The notes: generated by a model not told the origin, from the letters alone. A DNA stretch of 62,490 bases from Flammula alnicola (GCA_015499995.1 JADNRV010000285.1:1-62490); one strand, 5' to 3'; shown: positions 32,497 through 44,824, numbered from the stretch's first letter. Numbers and translations are program-made.

Positions 32497-32916
32497 GCGG
32501 TATGGTGATAGGGTCAGCAGCAGCAGCAGCAGTGTATACCATCGGAAGTCCCTTTTTTCTCCCAGGTTTGCGTACGACTGTACTATAGCAACAACAGATC
32601 GCTTGCTGTCTGATGTATACTGTCGGTTGGGAGAGACTAGCTCTAGATGCACCGCTTACGCCTTGTCTTATTTGATGTTTTAATTGCTGAGAAGGAGTGC
32701 GAAACTTTGGTCTAATGTGGGCCATGATAGGCATGGCGCAAGTTGCTCGTTGACGAGGCTTGACGTTGTCGCGCAATACCGACCAATTCCGCAGCGATTA
32801 AATTTAGTTGACTCTTCGGTCGCCGTCATCCAGAATGTCTTCTGGACGATAACGTGTCGACGACAATGGGGAAGACGGGTCAGAGCTCGAAGATATATAA
32901 CTTTCGCGGGCAGTGT
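32497..32916. other. Intergenic, 3' flank of the protease
   Basis: CAG trinucleotide run (about 32515-32533) just after the stop codon; no gene seen. Confidence 0.5.
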
Positions 32917-33680
32917 TGCTGTCTGGGATTCCAGTTCAGGGGAAGCAGAAGGAATGTCCCAATGGACACAGAAATCGTCGTTGTCGAGGGCATTCTAATC
33001 ATCATGATTAAAAATTTAAGATGTCCTTGTTCGTCGAATTGGACGATCGACCTGGTGCTTGACTGGAATCGGACAAGGTAAGGAGTAGCGGGAATGTTGG
33101 GGAATGCAGGCCCTTAGGTGACCAGGCAATTGCGTCGGACGACATCGCTATGATTGTCTAGATTCAGACTCTGCGAACGGTGTCAAGGCAGTTGACAAGC
33201 CGTGAAGCTTGAAGCTTTGAACTTTGAAGCAAGGTGAAGGTGGCAAATCTCCCTACGAGAGTGATGAACGTTTGAACAGCGTTCGACTCGGACTCTCGGA
33301 GGCGAGCGTTGATATGGTTCTATATGCCTATTTCGAACGGATGAAATTATTAAAGCCATACGTGTATCGAGTAAAATCATGACTTCCGTTATTTACGAAC
33401 CTTCCTGGGGCTTGAGAATGTGGAGATTAAGGTAGTCCGAGTCGATTTCGTGGCGTTTTCCTAGTCTCCCTAAGCTGACCTAATATAGCGTTTTCCCACG
33501 CTTTCTATAACACAAGTGTGCGTCGTTTTTCTTAGAGCTTCCAAACCAATTTGCCTGACGTCTGCATCCACTGGCAATCGATAGTGACGTATCACGTCAT
33601 GTTAATCTGCAGTGAGTATTATACTGGAAATCAAAGGTCCGCGGTTCGACTACTCTCATCCTTTACAGATTTGCTTATTT
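32917..33680. repeat. Degenerate direct repeat, copy B (downstream of polyporopepsin-like gene)
   Basis: Partner of 29456-30350, same orientation, many substitutions and indels. Together the two copies bracket the protease gene. Confidence 0.75.
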
Positions 33681-35103
33681 CTAAGTAAACCGCAGTCATG
33701 ACTAGGCACTTCGAGCTCAACACTTCCCTTCTCTCTTTGAATAGCTGACGATCTTGCTCTATTGATGCGTACACGCCGTTTGAACTCAGAACTGTCTATG
33801 GAACAACGTCAGTCGACCGACGCTCGGTATGACAGGGGGTGGTACTAACTTAACGCTACTTTCTTCGTTCTGTAGTGTTAGATCCAGCAAGCACGATGGG
33901 ATCGAGTGTATGAAAGGATGAGCCGGCGTTTGAGACCCTGTGTGGAACGAGGTCAGCCTGCAATTGTTTTGTGGGACTGTGAATTGTACTGACCTAATGT
34001 TATACTTATGCTTTATTCAGTCCTCATACGAAGACGAAGACTCTGGGTCGGCGAACACGATGGATGAAGGGACATACTTATGTAGGGGGACGATGTCGCT
34101 CAGCGTGGCGCGGAGACTGGATGGGAAGACGAGGGCATGAGTGACGAGTGATGAAAGAGGTAAGCAATCGGCTCATTACTCACGAAGAAAGTTACTGACA
34201 GATCTCTAGGATCGTCATCGGAGGAAACATGACGCCAAAGTGTTAAGTCACGATGACAGCCATGACATGGGAATAGAAAGCGAAGGTCTGCTCTCCTCCT
34301 GCCATTTTTGCTTGTTTACTTATCGTCAACTATCGACTGCCTAGTACCTGCTACGATTAGTCAGTGCCCCTGTTGCTTCTACATATTAGGATCTCGTTTT
34401 CGACGCATACATGTCAGTGCTTGGTGTTCAAGACTCCATATGCGACAAGGTTGGCCGACATCGCTTCGTAAGACGGACGTTGGCACTAACCCAAGCTCAG
34501 ATTTGCCTTTTATATGGTTCAAAAGGCAATTCTTGGATGGGATCAAGGAGATGTCGCGACAACACTACATGGGCAGCTTAGATCGCTTAGTGCTGGCATG
34601 GAGACTGAATGGGAAGACGAAGATGAGAATGACAGATGAGGTACGCTAACGGCTCATTACTCACCAAGAACGTCGCTGACTTTAAATATCTTTAGCATTG
34701 CCATCGACAGCTGCAACATACGACCTTGACCATCAATCAATGCACCAAGTATGATGAAATGATGAACATACCGAAACGATGGCCATCGAAGATACGACAA
34801 AGGGATAGAGGGGAATGGGCGACGGTGTAGGCAACGACCTGGAGCGATGGGTAGAAGTACGCTCGGGATTCGATCGCATCTCGTTTGAAACCCTTTCCCC
34901 TGAGCAATCCCTCCTTCTCATCTTTCCGAGTCTCATCTGCGTACATTCCTTGTTCTCTTTAAATAGGAAGAAGCGATATTAATAACCAGATTTCGCTATA
35001 AAGAGTACATCAGGCCCTAAGTACTGGTGAAGATTGTCTTCCTTGTGAAAATTTACGTGGGCGCAGCATAGCCTCGAGGTTCAAGAGATTGATCGTTCAA
35101 GAA
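33681..35103. other. Gene-relic region with a duplicated exon-intron block
   Basis: Two stretches resemble each other: about 34062-34235 and 34528-34715. Both hold a GGAG(A)CGATGTCGC/GGAGATGTCGC start, a GGAGACTG(G/A)ATGGGAAGACGA core, and a following intron-like block GTA(A)GC...CGGCTCATTACTCAC.AAGAA ending in CTAG/TTTAG. The first copy is full of stops in every frame, and the second reads as a short acidic peptide. I take this as remains of a duplicated gene. No complete gene is supported. Confidence 0.5.
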
Positions 35104-38100
35104 ATGGATTCCTTCGTCTTAACGATGACTTCCTCTGGAGTAGAACCACCTTTGAAGCTACTTGCACTAGGTAAATGTATCAATTAATACTCTCTCGCCA
35201 ATGGAGTCGCTAACTAGTAACCACTGAACAGATGGCGGTGGTATTCGCGGACTTTCAGAGCTGCTCATAATCAAAGAAGTTATGCACAGGCTGATGGTCG
35301 AGGAGAATACGAAACGGAAACAGGACGGTCAAGAACCTCTTAGCAGTCTGCCAAAGCCGTGCGATTACTTCGACCTGATTGGTGGTACTAGTACTGGAGG
35401 GTGCGCTGCGTGCAGTAGCCATCACATTACTCATATATCATACTTACTTTGTATATTGCAGGATAATCGCTTTAATGCTTGGGCGTCTTCGGATGGATGT
35501 AGACACAGCCATCAAATACTATGACTACCTGGCGAAAGACGTTTTCTCTGATCCGAAGCGATGGAGGGGAGACGGGAAGTTCAAAGCGACGAAACTTGAA
35601 GAAGCAATTAAATCGGTGGTGAAGGACGTAACTGGTGATTCGGAATCGCCCTTATTAGAAGGCAATGAAGCTGGAGTCTGTCGAACGTGAGCCTATTACT
35701 TGCTTGCTATGCATGTGGATTTTAAATCCGAAGATTCGTTAGCTTCGTCTGCGCCATGAACGCCCATAATATGACTGCAAATATTGCGGTGCTTTTCAGG
35801 ACATACCAGTCTCGCGAAACACATGCGGAATGCAAGATTTGGGAAGCCGCTCGAGCGACATCTGCGGCACCCACCTTCTTCAAGCGCATTGAAATTGGGA
35901 GGGAGCAGCCTTTTATCGACGGCGGACTGGGCCGCAATAATCCCAGTCGGGTGGTACTGGAGGAAGCCAATGCTTTATTTGGCGCCCGTCAAGTTGGGTG
36001 CTTGGTGAGCATTGGTACTGGCCAGCCTGAGATAATCGGAATCAAGAAGCCTGGGCTATTCCAGCAGATCGTACCAACGGACGTCATTGATGCGCTAAAG
36101 GCAATCGCCACTGACTGTGAAGCTACACACGAAGCCATGTGGCGCCTTTTCGCAAACTCGCCGAACACATATTTTCGACTAAATGTCGAGCAAGGAATGC
36201 AGGGAATACAGCTTTCTGAATGGGAAAAGTTGAGCATTGTGGAGGCTCATACAACACAATACATGAAGAGGAAAGAGGTTGATGAAAAGCTTGCCTTGTT
36301 GGTGAATGTGATCAGAGTCCCGAGAGCACGGCTTACAATCGAACAACTCAGTATGGAAGAATCTCTCTTGTAAATCTAACTATTAATTAAATCTTCTTGC
36401 CCCAGTTTCTCCTAGGCCTCCAGTTGAATCAATTCAACACATCAAAGAACGCAAGCTTTGTCCGCTTCCGGTGCGATCATTTACAGGACGAAAAGACATC
36501 CTTGATAAGATGTGCAGATATTTTGATTCGGATGGCAAATGTCAAAGCGTCTTCGTGTTGTATGGCCTCGGGGGTTCAGGAAAGAGCCAACTTGCTTTTA
36601 AATTCTTGCGAGAATCCCAAGCCATAAATCGGTACGGTTCTACAGTGAATGAAATCACGGCTTGTGATGACTTACAATTTTAATTTTCAGCTTCTCCTAC
36701 ATCTTCTATATTGATGCTACCAATGAGCAGACACTTCAAGCGGACCTTATGGCTATCACTACTGGAAATGTTGAGCAGTCGGTGGATGCAAGTCTGCGTT
36801 GGCTTGCAAGCCAACATGACAGAAACTGGCTTCTCCTCTTCGACAACGCAGATGATGTTGAGATAAATTTGCGGAAGTTCTTTCCTCCATGTGAAACTGG
36901 CAATATCCTGGTTACAACACGCAACCCAGAGCTTTGCTTACATGCTGCTGGTGAAGATGCAGATGCAAAAGTTACAGGGATGAATCATGAAGATGCAAAA
37001 TGCTTGCTCTTGCGGCTGTCTCGCGCAGAACAGAGTGATGAAAATATGGAACTAGCAGAACTAATTGTAGAGGTGCTTTCTTCCATTTTTGTTCATTTGA
37101 AAATTGGCTTCAAACTAAAGCATGAAATAGGAACTCCATTACTTTGCTTTGGCTGTCTCCCAAGCTGGTGCTTTCATTCAGTGCTGCTCTTCGTTAACTG
37201 AATATCGGGAACTCTATCGACATGAACGTGATAATCTCCTGCAGAATAATGAGGTTCAAGGAGAGGATCAGTATGGATTAGCCGTATATGCAACATGGAG
37301 ACTGAGCTACGACAAACTTGACCAATCTGCACAGACTTTCCTGCAAATTTGCTCCATGCTACATCACGAAGGAATTCAGGAACAAATATTCAAAAAGGCA
37401 GCATTGTCTCACCTACAACTGGAGGATTCTGAACTACAGAATGAAGTGACACATTTGTTGAATCAGCTGGGGAAACAAGATTCACACTGGAATTCTTGGG
37501 TCTTCCGGAAGATTGTAAAGCACCTTGGTTCATATTCACTCATTGAATATGATCATCAAAACCATACCTACAGTATTCATCCACTGGTACAGCACTGGAG
37601 TGGCATCACCATGGAAAAAGATAGATACTTTATGCAGAAATGCATACTTAGTATCATTGGCCTATCAATTTCTCAGACATTCAAGACTGATGACTACAAA
37701 TATCGACGTACACTTTTGCCACATATCACCAAATCCATAGCCTCACTCAAGCTGGAAGAGATCAGTCTATTAGTTACCTCTCATATAGCACTTGTTTATT
37801 CAGAACAGCACCGCTGGAAAAATGTAGAGGCGCTCGAGGTGGTGGTGATGAAGAAGAGAAGGCAGGTGCTGGGAGAAGACCATCCTGATACACTCACAAG
37901 CATCATGGATCTTGCGGGCACATACTGGCATCAGCGCCGCTGGAACGATGCTGAGGCACTCTTAGTGGTGATGATGGAGAAGAGCAAGCAGGTGCTAGGA
38001 GATGACCATCCTGACACACTTATGAGCATGGTGAATCTTGCATCCACGTACAGGAACCAGGGCCGCTGGAATGATGCTGAGGCGCTCGTGATGGTCGTCA

Positions 38101-39863
38101 TAGAGAAGAGCAAGCAGGTGCTGGGAGATGACCATCCTCAGATGCTCACAAGCATGACAGATCTTGCAGCCACATACTGGAAGCAGGGCCGCTGGAATGA
38201 TGCTGAGGCGCTCGAGGTGGTAGTGATGAAGAACATGAAGCAAGTGCTGGGAGACGACCATGCTGACACACTCACAAGCATGAAAAATCTTGCAGGCACA
38301 TACAAGAACCAGGGCCACCAGAACGATGCTGAGATGCTCGAGGTGGTGGTGATGGAGAACATGAAGCAGGTGCTAGGAGATGACCATCCTAACACACTCA
38401 GGATCATGGCAAATCTTGCATCCACGTACTGGAACCAGGGCCGCTGGAACGATGCAGAGGCAATCTTAGTGGTGGTGATAGAGAATATGAAGCGAGTGCA
38501 GGGAGATGACCATCCTAACACACTCACAAGCATGGAAAATCTTGCAGGCACATACAAGAACCAGGGCCGCTGGAATGATGCTGAGGTGCTCGAGGTGGTA
38601 GTGATGGAGAACATGAAGCGAGTGCTGGGAGACGACCATCCTGACACGCTCAGGATCATGGCAAATCTTGCATCCACGTACTGGAACCAGGGCCGCTGGA
38701 ACGATGCTGAGATGCTCGAGGTGGTAGTGATGGAAAAGAGGAAGCAGGTGCTAGGAGACGACCATCCTCACACGCTCACGAGCATGGCAAATCTTGCAGA
38801 CACATACAGTAACCAAGGCCGCTGGGATGACGCTGCAGCACTGCAGGTGATGGTGATGGAGAAGAGGAAGCAGGTGATGGGAGATGACCATCCCGACACG
38901 CTCAGAATCATGGCAACTCTTGCATCCACGTACTGGAACCAGGGCTGCTGGAACAATGCTGAGGCGCTCGAGGTGGTGGTGATGAAGAAGAGGAAGCAGG
39001 TGCTAGGAGACGACCATCCTGACACACTCATGAGCATGGTGAATCTTGCAGACACATACAGTAACCAAGGCCGCTGGAATGACACCACAGCACTGCAGGT
39101 GATGGTGATGGAGAAGAGGAAGCAGGTGCTAGGAGACGACCATCCTGACACGCTCAGGATCATGGCAAATCTTGCATCCACATACTGGAACCAGAGCCGC
39201 TGGACTGATGCTGAGACGCTCGAGGTGGTGGTGATGAAAAAGAGGAAGCAGGTGCTGGGAGATGACCATCCTCACACGCTCACGAGCATGGCAAATCTTG
39301 CAGACACATACAGAAACCAGGGCCGCTGGAACGACGCAGAGCCACTCGAGATAGTGGTGATGGAGAAGAGGAAGCGGGTGCTGGGAGACAACCATCCTCA
39401 GATGCTCACAAGCATGGCGAATCTTGCATCCACATACAGGAACCAGGGCCGCTGGAACGATGCAGAGGCACTCGAGATGGTGGTGATGGAGAAGAGGAAG
39501 CAGGTGCTAGGAGACAACCATCCTGACACGCTCAGGATCATGGCAAATCTTGCATCCACGTACTGGAACCAGGGCCGCTGGAACGATGCTGAGACGCTCG
39601 AGGTGGTGGTGATGGAAAAGAGGAAGCAGGTGCTGGGAGATGACCATCCTCACACGCTCACGAGCATGGCAAATCTTGCAGACACATACAGAAACCAGGG
39701 CCGCTGGAATGACGCAGAGCCACTCGAGATGGTGGTGATGGAGAAGAGGAAGCGGGTGCTGGGAGATGATCATCCTGACACGCTCAGGAGCATGGCGAAT
39801 CTTGCGGACACGTACAGAAACCAGGGCCGCTTGAATGACGCAGAGGCGCTCCAGGTGAGGTGA
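35104..39863 (+). CDS. STAND/NLR-like protein: patatin - NB-ARC - TPR
   Basis: Seven exons (35104-35170, 35232-35400, 35462-35686, 35743-36350, 36406-36631, 36691-37072, 37131-39863) give 1469 residues in one frame. N-terminal patatin-like phospholipase domain: DGGGIRG oxyanion loop (23-29), GTSTG nucleophile elbow with Ser76, and DGG with Asp213 completing the dyad. NB-ARC ATPase: Walker A GLGGSGKS (410-417) and Walker B LLLFDNAD (479-486). The C-terminal third (about 787-1469) is sixteen kinesin-light-chain-type TPR units of exactly 42 residues that are nearly identical. Architecture matches fungal NOD-like receptors, which are proposed to sense non-self and trigger lipase or cell-death output; ligand and role here are unknown. 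All catalytic residues are present. The protein ends inside the first helix of a 17th unit. Confidence 0.93.
37810..39863 (+). repeat. Sixteen 126-bp tandem repeats encoding TPR units
   Basis: The word GTGCTGGGAGATGACCATCC (with small changes) recurs every 126 bp from about 37867 to 39755. Units alternate between two types (...TLRIMANLASTYWNQ... and ...TLTSMANLADTYRNQ...) over part of the array, so a 252-bp higher-order unit exists, and units 11-13 resemble 14-16 as a 378-bp block. Near identity at synonymous sites shows recent duplication or gene conversion. Confidence 0.95.
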
Positions 39864-40963
39864 AGATAGGCAATGGTGATGGAAACAAGGACACTGGGAT
39901 CAGACGAAAACACCTAGGTCACTTCTTTTCTTTTCTCCCGCTTTCGATGAGAATACGGCACCATCGTTCATTTTCTTGAGCCGGCCATATCCTGTATCGT
40001 CAAATTTATTCATGGAGTTATGTATTTTGCGCTGGTAAAAGATCATATGTCAATTATTATAACGGTAGGAAACAAGAAAGATACTTACAAGTAACCCTTT
40101 CTTTCTCCTGGCGAAATAGAGGATCCCAAAATCGTTGACGGGTTGTGAGTTTTGCACTAGTAAGATCCCTTATGTCAATGGCTGTAGTGGAGAAAATAAG
40201 TAGTGTGCTTTACATACCGTTGGCAGCTCGGCTGAGTTGGCTACAAGAGGTTCTCGCCGTGATGGAGGGTCCTTGTTGTATTGCTATCTGCGACCACGTA
40301 AGTAGCTGGTGAAACGATGAATGTTGCGACAATGCGTACTTCGTAGGTCGCGTCCTTACAATATGCCATTGGCTTCTGAACCAAACAACGGCATTACCTC
40401 TGGCCTCTACTACGACAACACTCTATGCGAGAGCTTGAACCAACTTGTATCATGGCCTCTACTCTCTCTCTTGCTCTGCAGCCTCCACCCTCGGCGGTAT
40501 GTCTGCAAGTACTCTTTCCTAACCTTTACCATCGATATTAATTCTTGAATACGTCCAGAGCCCTCTGAGAACCGACGACTTCGAATTCCAACCCGGTAAT
40601 CGCACGACGGGTGGGCGGATCTTCCAGCGGCCAACGCAGGGGCAGGCAAGGAGCTGTTTAGGAAGCTGTCGATCGCCAGCACCGCTCTGACCTAGTACCG
40701 GCGGTGGTGCTACTCACAGTCCCACGACGCCACCTCCGCCTGCGTGTTTTCCATGCCCCATACTGTCCACAAGTATTCTTCAACGACGCATCCCAGCATG
40801 GATTAGCCAGGCGCAGATGGGCTCGGAGGAGGGAATTTTTGCAATTTCCAGGAAATGTAGAACGTACATATTTTTTTTTTGATCTATCTTTTTCTCTTTC
40901 GTCCATTTTTCTCCTTTTCTGTTTCCTTTGATGAAGATAGCTAACCGTTCTTTTATATTTCTA
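39864..40963. other. Region after the NLR-like gene; no supported gene
   Basis: Contains a vestige of a further TPR helix (39870-39917) and an imperfect direct repeat of a ~110-bp block (about 40028-40090 and 40150-40220, sharing TTTTGC(G/A)CT(G/A)GTAA and TATGTCAAT). A 75-codon frame at 40321 and small frames to 40930 have no recognisable domain. Confidence 0.5.
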
Positions 40964-41309
40964 GAACTCAAGCAAATGTGCCATTGTCTCCGAGGTCCAA
41001 GGCATGCTTGATGCTCATCAGCACCACGCCCAGCAGGCTCTCGCCGCCGCCTCTTCTTTGCCTCCGCATACTACCTCTCCTAATTTTTTCACCAACCTCT
41101 TTTCCAGAAAATATATACGCGCGCCAGATCCCACACCAACTCATCTATTCAAGCTCACCCTACTCCGCGAGATGCTCAACCACGCCGGCGCCGTCGTCGA
41201 CCACTGCCACGACCATAACCTCGCCCTCGAGAGGCATATCTCTCGATTCCTGAGGAGTCATTGCTGTTGCCCCCAATACCGCCTGCGCTGCGGTCTCTGC
41301 AAGCCCTGA
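40964..41309 (+). CDS. Hypothetical protein fragment or last exon
   Basis: An open frame follows a good acceptor (TTTCTAG at about 40964): NSSKCAIVSEVQGMLDAHQ... to a stop at 41309, ending in a Cys-rich stretch (CCCPQYRLRCGLC). It is rich in His, Ala and Leu. No upstream exon could be joined with confidence and no family is recognised. It could be the 3' exon of a lineage-specific gene or a relic. Confidence 0.3.
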
Positions 41310-41653
41310 ACGTCGTTAACAGAGATCGTCGTGGAGGGAAGAAGGAAAAAAGGCCTTACCTCTAACATGATTCATACGACCTCGTGTCCGCCGCTTCGTA
41401 CTCCTGCGCCTAGACAGGTATATTCGAGACGTCACTCTACCATCCGCAAACGCTCATTCACTACCTCTCAGTCATCATTACAACGCCGCCATTAACATCA
41501 AGGCTTTCCTCTCGCTGGCTCGCAATCAGATGTGCCAAGTCCATGTAAGCCCGAGCACCTTTCACACTCCTAAGACGTTCGTTTACTGAGATATTTGCAT
41601 AGCCCGCAATCAATGACCACTGCCTTCCACCACTCTCATCGTCTGTCGACCTC

Positions 41654-42040
41654 GTGTCGTCGCACATCGAGATCCATCATGCCCTCTTTGTGCCGCCTTA
41701 TGGCACCTTGACCCTCCAAACGCGAATTTCCCCTCTAGATTTTGACGAACAGACGGCGGAACGTTGGTCTACGACTAGAGGCGAGTTGAAGAAAGCGAAA
41801 CGACTCCTGGCTGAAATGAACGCATCCGAAGCTGTTCAGGACAAGGCGATGGATGAGCAGAATCCACAACATCTTTCTGCTGCCCTTTGCAAACATGCAT
41901 ATGCTGAACTTGAGGGCGGTGGCGGTGACGGAGAGGCGTCCGACTTTGAGGAAGTTGACGCCATGTCGGACTCCTCCGACGGCGAGATAGCTGCTAAAGG
42001 ACAAGTTGTGAGTGATGAAAGTCCCGCACATGAAAGCTGA
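41654..42040 (+). CDS. Hypothetical acidic protein, start uncertain
   Basis: A 128-codon open frame without an ATG at its left end (the frame opens at a GTG). It has a predicted helix with basic residues (TRGELKKAKRLLAEM) followed by a Gly/Asp/Glu/Ser-rich acidic tail. It may be the last exon of a gene whose 5' part I could not find. No family recognised. Confidence 0.3.
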   Translation: MSSHIEIHHALFVPPYGTLTLQTRISPLDFDEQTAERWSTTRGELKKAKRLLAEMNASEAVQDKAMDEQNPQHLSAALCKHAYAELEGGGGDGEASDFEEVDAMSDSSDGEIAAKGQVVSDESPAHES

Positions 42041-42264
42041 AGACTGACAGAAAGGTTTAAAATCTTAAGGGATAATCTTAAGTTTCCGGCTCAGGATAAA
42101 TGAACCATCAACATTTTGCATGTCCCAACCACATATAGTAGATCCGGCCCGACTTCCAGAGGTTTCGTCAGGCTCCGAAGAGTCGAAGGCCTCGTGAGAC
42201 TTTTTCTCCCACTCCCAACTCCCTCCACACACGACGAACTAGTCTCTACTAGTACTACCTACCC

Positions 42265-42828
42265 ATGCCTGCCAAGCCCTTCTATCTTAACGATAAACTC
42301 GAAAGCCTGGTTCGCAAATGCATCGTCTTCCCCGCCGATGGTTCAGAAACGCGCATTGTTCACATGATTGCCCGAACTGTGACTGTGGAAGATACCGCAT
42401 CGCTGACTTTATACAGTCGTTGTGTTGACATGGCCAGCACATTTGGTGACAACTATCGCAAGACGCGGGTTATGGACTGTAAAAGTGCTCAGGACGGCGT
42501 CCAAAGCACCTACCTATTCTTCTACAACCTGTCTCCGAATCTCCCAATCAATCTCAACGTCGCTCATGTAATCGGGGTCGCTCCGTCTCACTTGAAGACC
42601 AGGAAACGGCTGTTCTGGAGAGGAGACATAGTAGCGATGAAGGTTCAACCTGAGTCGGAAAGGGTCGATTTCGTTGTTGAGAGTTTGGATGCCGATCTAT
42701 TCGAGTTGAGGCCTTTGGAGGAAGTCTTGCGGAAAAGGTACCAAGAGGGATTTTTGGAACGTCTTCTCCATTATGAAGAACAAGAATGTGAGCAAGGATC
42801 TGGGCAGAGGTGTCAACCGTCTCAATAA
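42265..42828 (+). CDS. Hypothetical protein, single exon
   Basis: 187 residues from an ATG in good context (CTACCCATGCC). Composition is that of a folded globular protein: alternating hydrophobic and charged residues, no signal peptide, no membrane helix. Sequence such as RKTRVMDCKSAQDGVQSTYLFFYN and RRLFWRGDIVAMKVQPES-like stretches do not match a family I know. Lineage-specific proteins of this size and style are frequent in agaricomycetes. It lies 275 bp before the F-box-like gene on the same strand. Confidence 0.55.
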   Translation: MPAKPFYLNDKLESLVRKCIVFPADGSETRIVHMIARTVTVEDTASLTLYSRCVDMASTFGDNYRKTRVMDCKSAQDGVQSTYLFFYNLSPNLPINLNVAHVIGVAPSHLKTRKRLFWRGDIVAMKVQPESERVDFVVESLDADLFELRPLEEVLRKRYQEGFLERLLHYEEQECEQGSGQRCQPSQ

Positions 42829-43103
42829 AGCTTGCAGGGGATTCTTATCTCTCACACGACTGTGGGCCTACTTCATTGCTGCTCGGCGCCTCGACATCAT
42901 ACTGGGGTGCAAACGCGGCAGAGAAGGAAGGTAAAGGAGCACCGCAGCTGCAGCTAGTTCGTATTTGAACTCGCCTTTTCAGAAAATTTTCTACACGACC
43001 TCAATGAGCTACGATGCGCTGCTGGGTGAGTGTCCCAATTACAAGGGCAAAACCATCTTTTAAAATCTGACCCAGCCGTCTCCCCCTTCCACCTCCTGTC
43101 TAC

Positions 43104-44076
43104 ATGAAATCCTACACTGAGCATGCTCTCACTCTCTATGCTGCCTTCAAATCTTCTTTTCGTCTACGTCAAAAAGTGACCGGGCCACCCAAACTTCCGC
43201 CGGAGTTGGAGCGCCGAATATTTGAAATGTGCGCTCTCGAAAGTCCAGAAGTTTGCACAGTTCTCATGCTGTTAGCGAGGAGGGTGTATGAGTGGTCAGT
43301 GGATACGATGATTGTAAAGTGGCTGCTTTGCTCACGTGAACACTAGGATCGATCCTATCTCAATTGCAACTGTCTGCATTATGGAGGACATTGAATCCAA
43401 GCGACGGAACGGGCTGGAACACTTTCTTGCCAAACTTACCAACGGCAAACCAGTCGAGTATTATGCCCAACATATCAAAAATCTATCTATTTCTGCCGGC
43501 TCTTCCCAAAATAAAGAGATCGATCGTATACTGGCTATCTGCACTGGCGTCGAAAACCTTGTACTATCGGGATCAGCCTGTGGCTTCGCCTTCTTTGAAA
43601 ATCCTCAGGCGGGTCGTAATTTGCGCAGGCTAACCATCACACTGGAGAACTTCTACCGACCGTTTGGGTCAACGCCAGACTTCTATCACCCATGTTTTGC
43701 CAACCTAACACACCTACACCTCTCGGATTGGAACTGTGACTGGTCTACCTACACAGGCTGGGAGACCCTCGCCAGTCTGACCCATCTTGCCATCGCTTAC
43801 TTAGCCTCTCCCGAAAAAATAATGCAACTAATGCAGACGTTGCCAACCGTTCGATATGTGGCACTCGGCCATTACGGTGGCCGTGAATGGCTCGAATATC
43901 CTGACGCCACGGTTGATAACGACCCTCATATCAGAGCAACATGGGGTGTGCGAGTTGTGAGGTTGTTGGAGCTACCGCCGTACGACTGGGAACGGGGTGC
44001 AAGAGGTGACGGCGATTTCTGGGACCTTGTGGAACAAGAGGTAGAGAGGCGTCTTCAGGAAGGGTCGGTTGACTAG
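43104..44076 (+). CDS. F-box-like protein of agaricomycete type
   Basis: Two exons (43104-43294, 43347-44076) join in phase 2 to restore the tryptophan in RRVYEWIDPI; 306 residues. The N-terminal LPPELERRIFEMCALESPEVCTVLML block is the degenerate F-box seen in large agaricomycete families. The rest reads like leucine-rich-repeat-type helices and strands (VENLVLSGS, LTHLHLSDWN, LASLTHLAIAYL, TVRYVALGHYGG). Such proteins probably recruit substrates to SCF ubiquitin ligases, but targets are unknown. An alternative upstream exon (ATG near 43004, donor GGTGAGTG) is possible. Confidence 0.75.
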
Positions 44077-44824
44077 ACTCTGTCCAGGGACGGGTTTCGT
44101 AGGTGACTCCACATCTACCCTTACATCGCTCATCCTGTAGCGTCTTGATCATTTAGCTTGTCCTCGTGTATTTGCAGTGTTTGATGAGACTCATGAATAA
44201 CTCAATGTAACAATGTAACCCCCTCCCTCAAATCAACGCTGCCCTATAGGCTGTAGAGTCCCGGAAACGCGTCGAGCACGCCGTGCAGTATAGTGTCGCA
44301 GGCAAGAGGTAAGATGTATTCAGGTACGCCACTGCTACATACGGACATGCACTGCCTTTGATTGCATCTAACCTAACTATCTAATCTATGGATAGCTCAG
44401 GCCAGATCCGACTACTACAATGCAAAAGCCCTTGAATGTATATCGACAGCGAACAATTCCTGAACAAGAAAGACGTGTTAGCCCATCTGAATGCCGTGTG
44501 ACGGTGCTTACTACCACAAGAGCACAAATACAGCCCAGTGAAGATATCTGACTCGAGAGCTATCGGTATTCTGGAAGATATTCCTATGGGTGGAGATACT
44601 GCAATAGGAGTATACACAGTATGCGCCTTTGTTATCGCGTATGCAGATTCCTTCCGCGTTAATATTCGCTCCTATCTTCGTATATGCTACCGGGTTCATC
44701 TACGCACCTCCCATCTTCATTACTGTAGCAAAGGTCATCTCAATGATCTAGCTCACACTCGTTCAGATGCAAATTGTTCTTCATTAAGTCATGATATGGT
44801 ACATTACTTCTCCAAATCTCTAGC
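44077..44824. other. Intergenic, no gene seen
   Basis: AT-rich; only short frames without domain or splice support. Confidence 0.5.

Noticed and set aside
37931..39773. Several minus-strand frames repeating every 126 bp
   Set aside because: They are the reverse of the TPR repeats and recur only because the coding repeats recur.
37810..39863. Evenly spaced direct repeats, CRISPR-like at first sight
   Set aside because: The 126-bp units are contiguous, protein-coding, without spacers, and lie in a eukaryotic gene.
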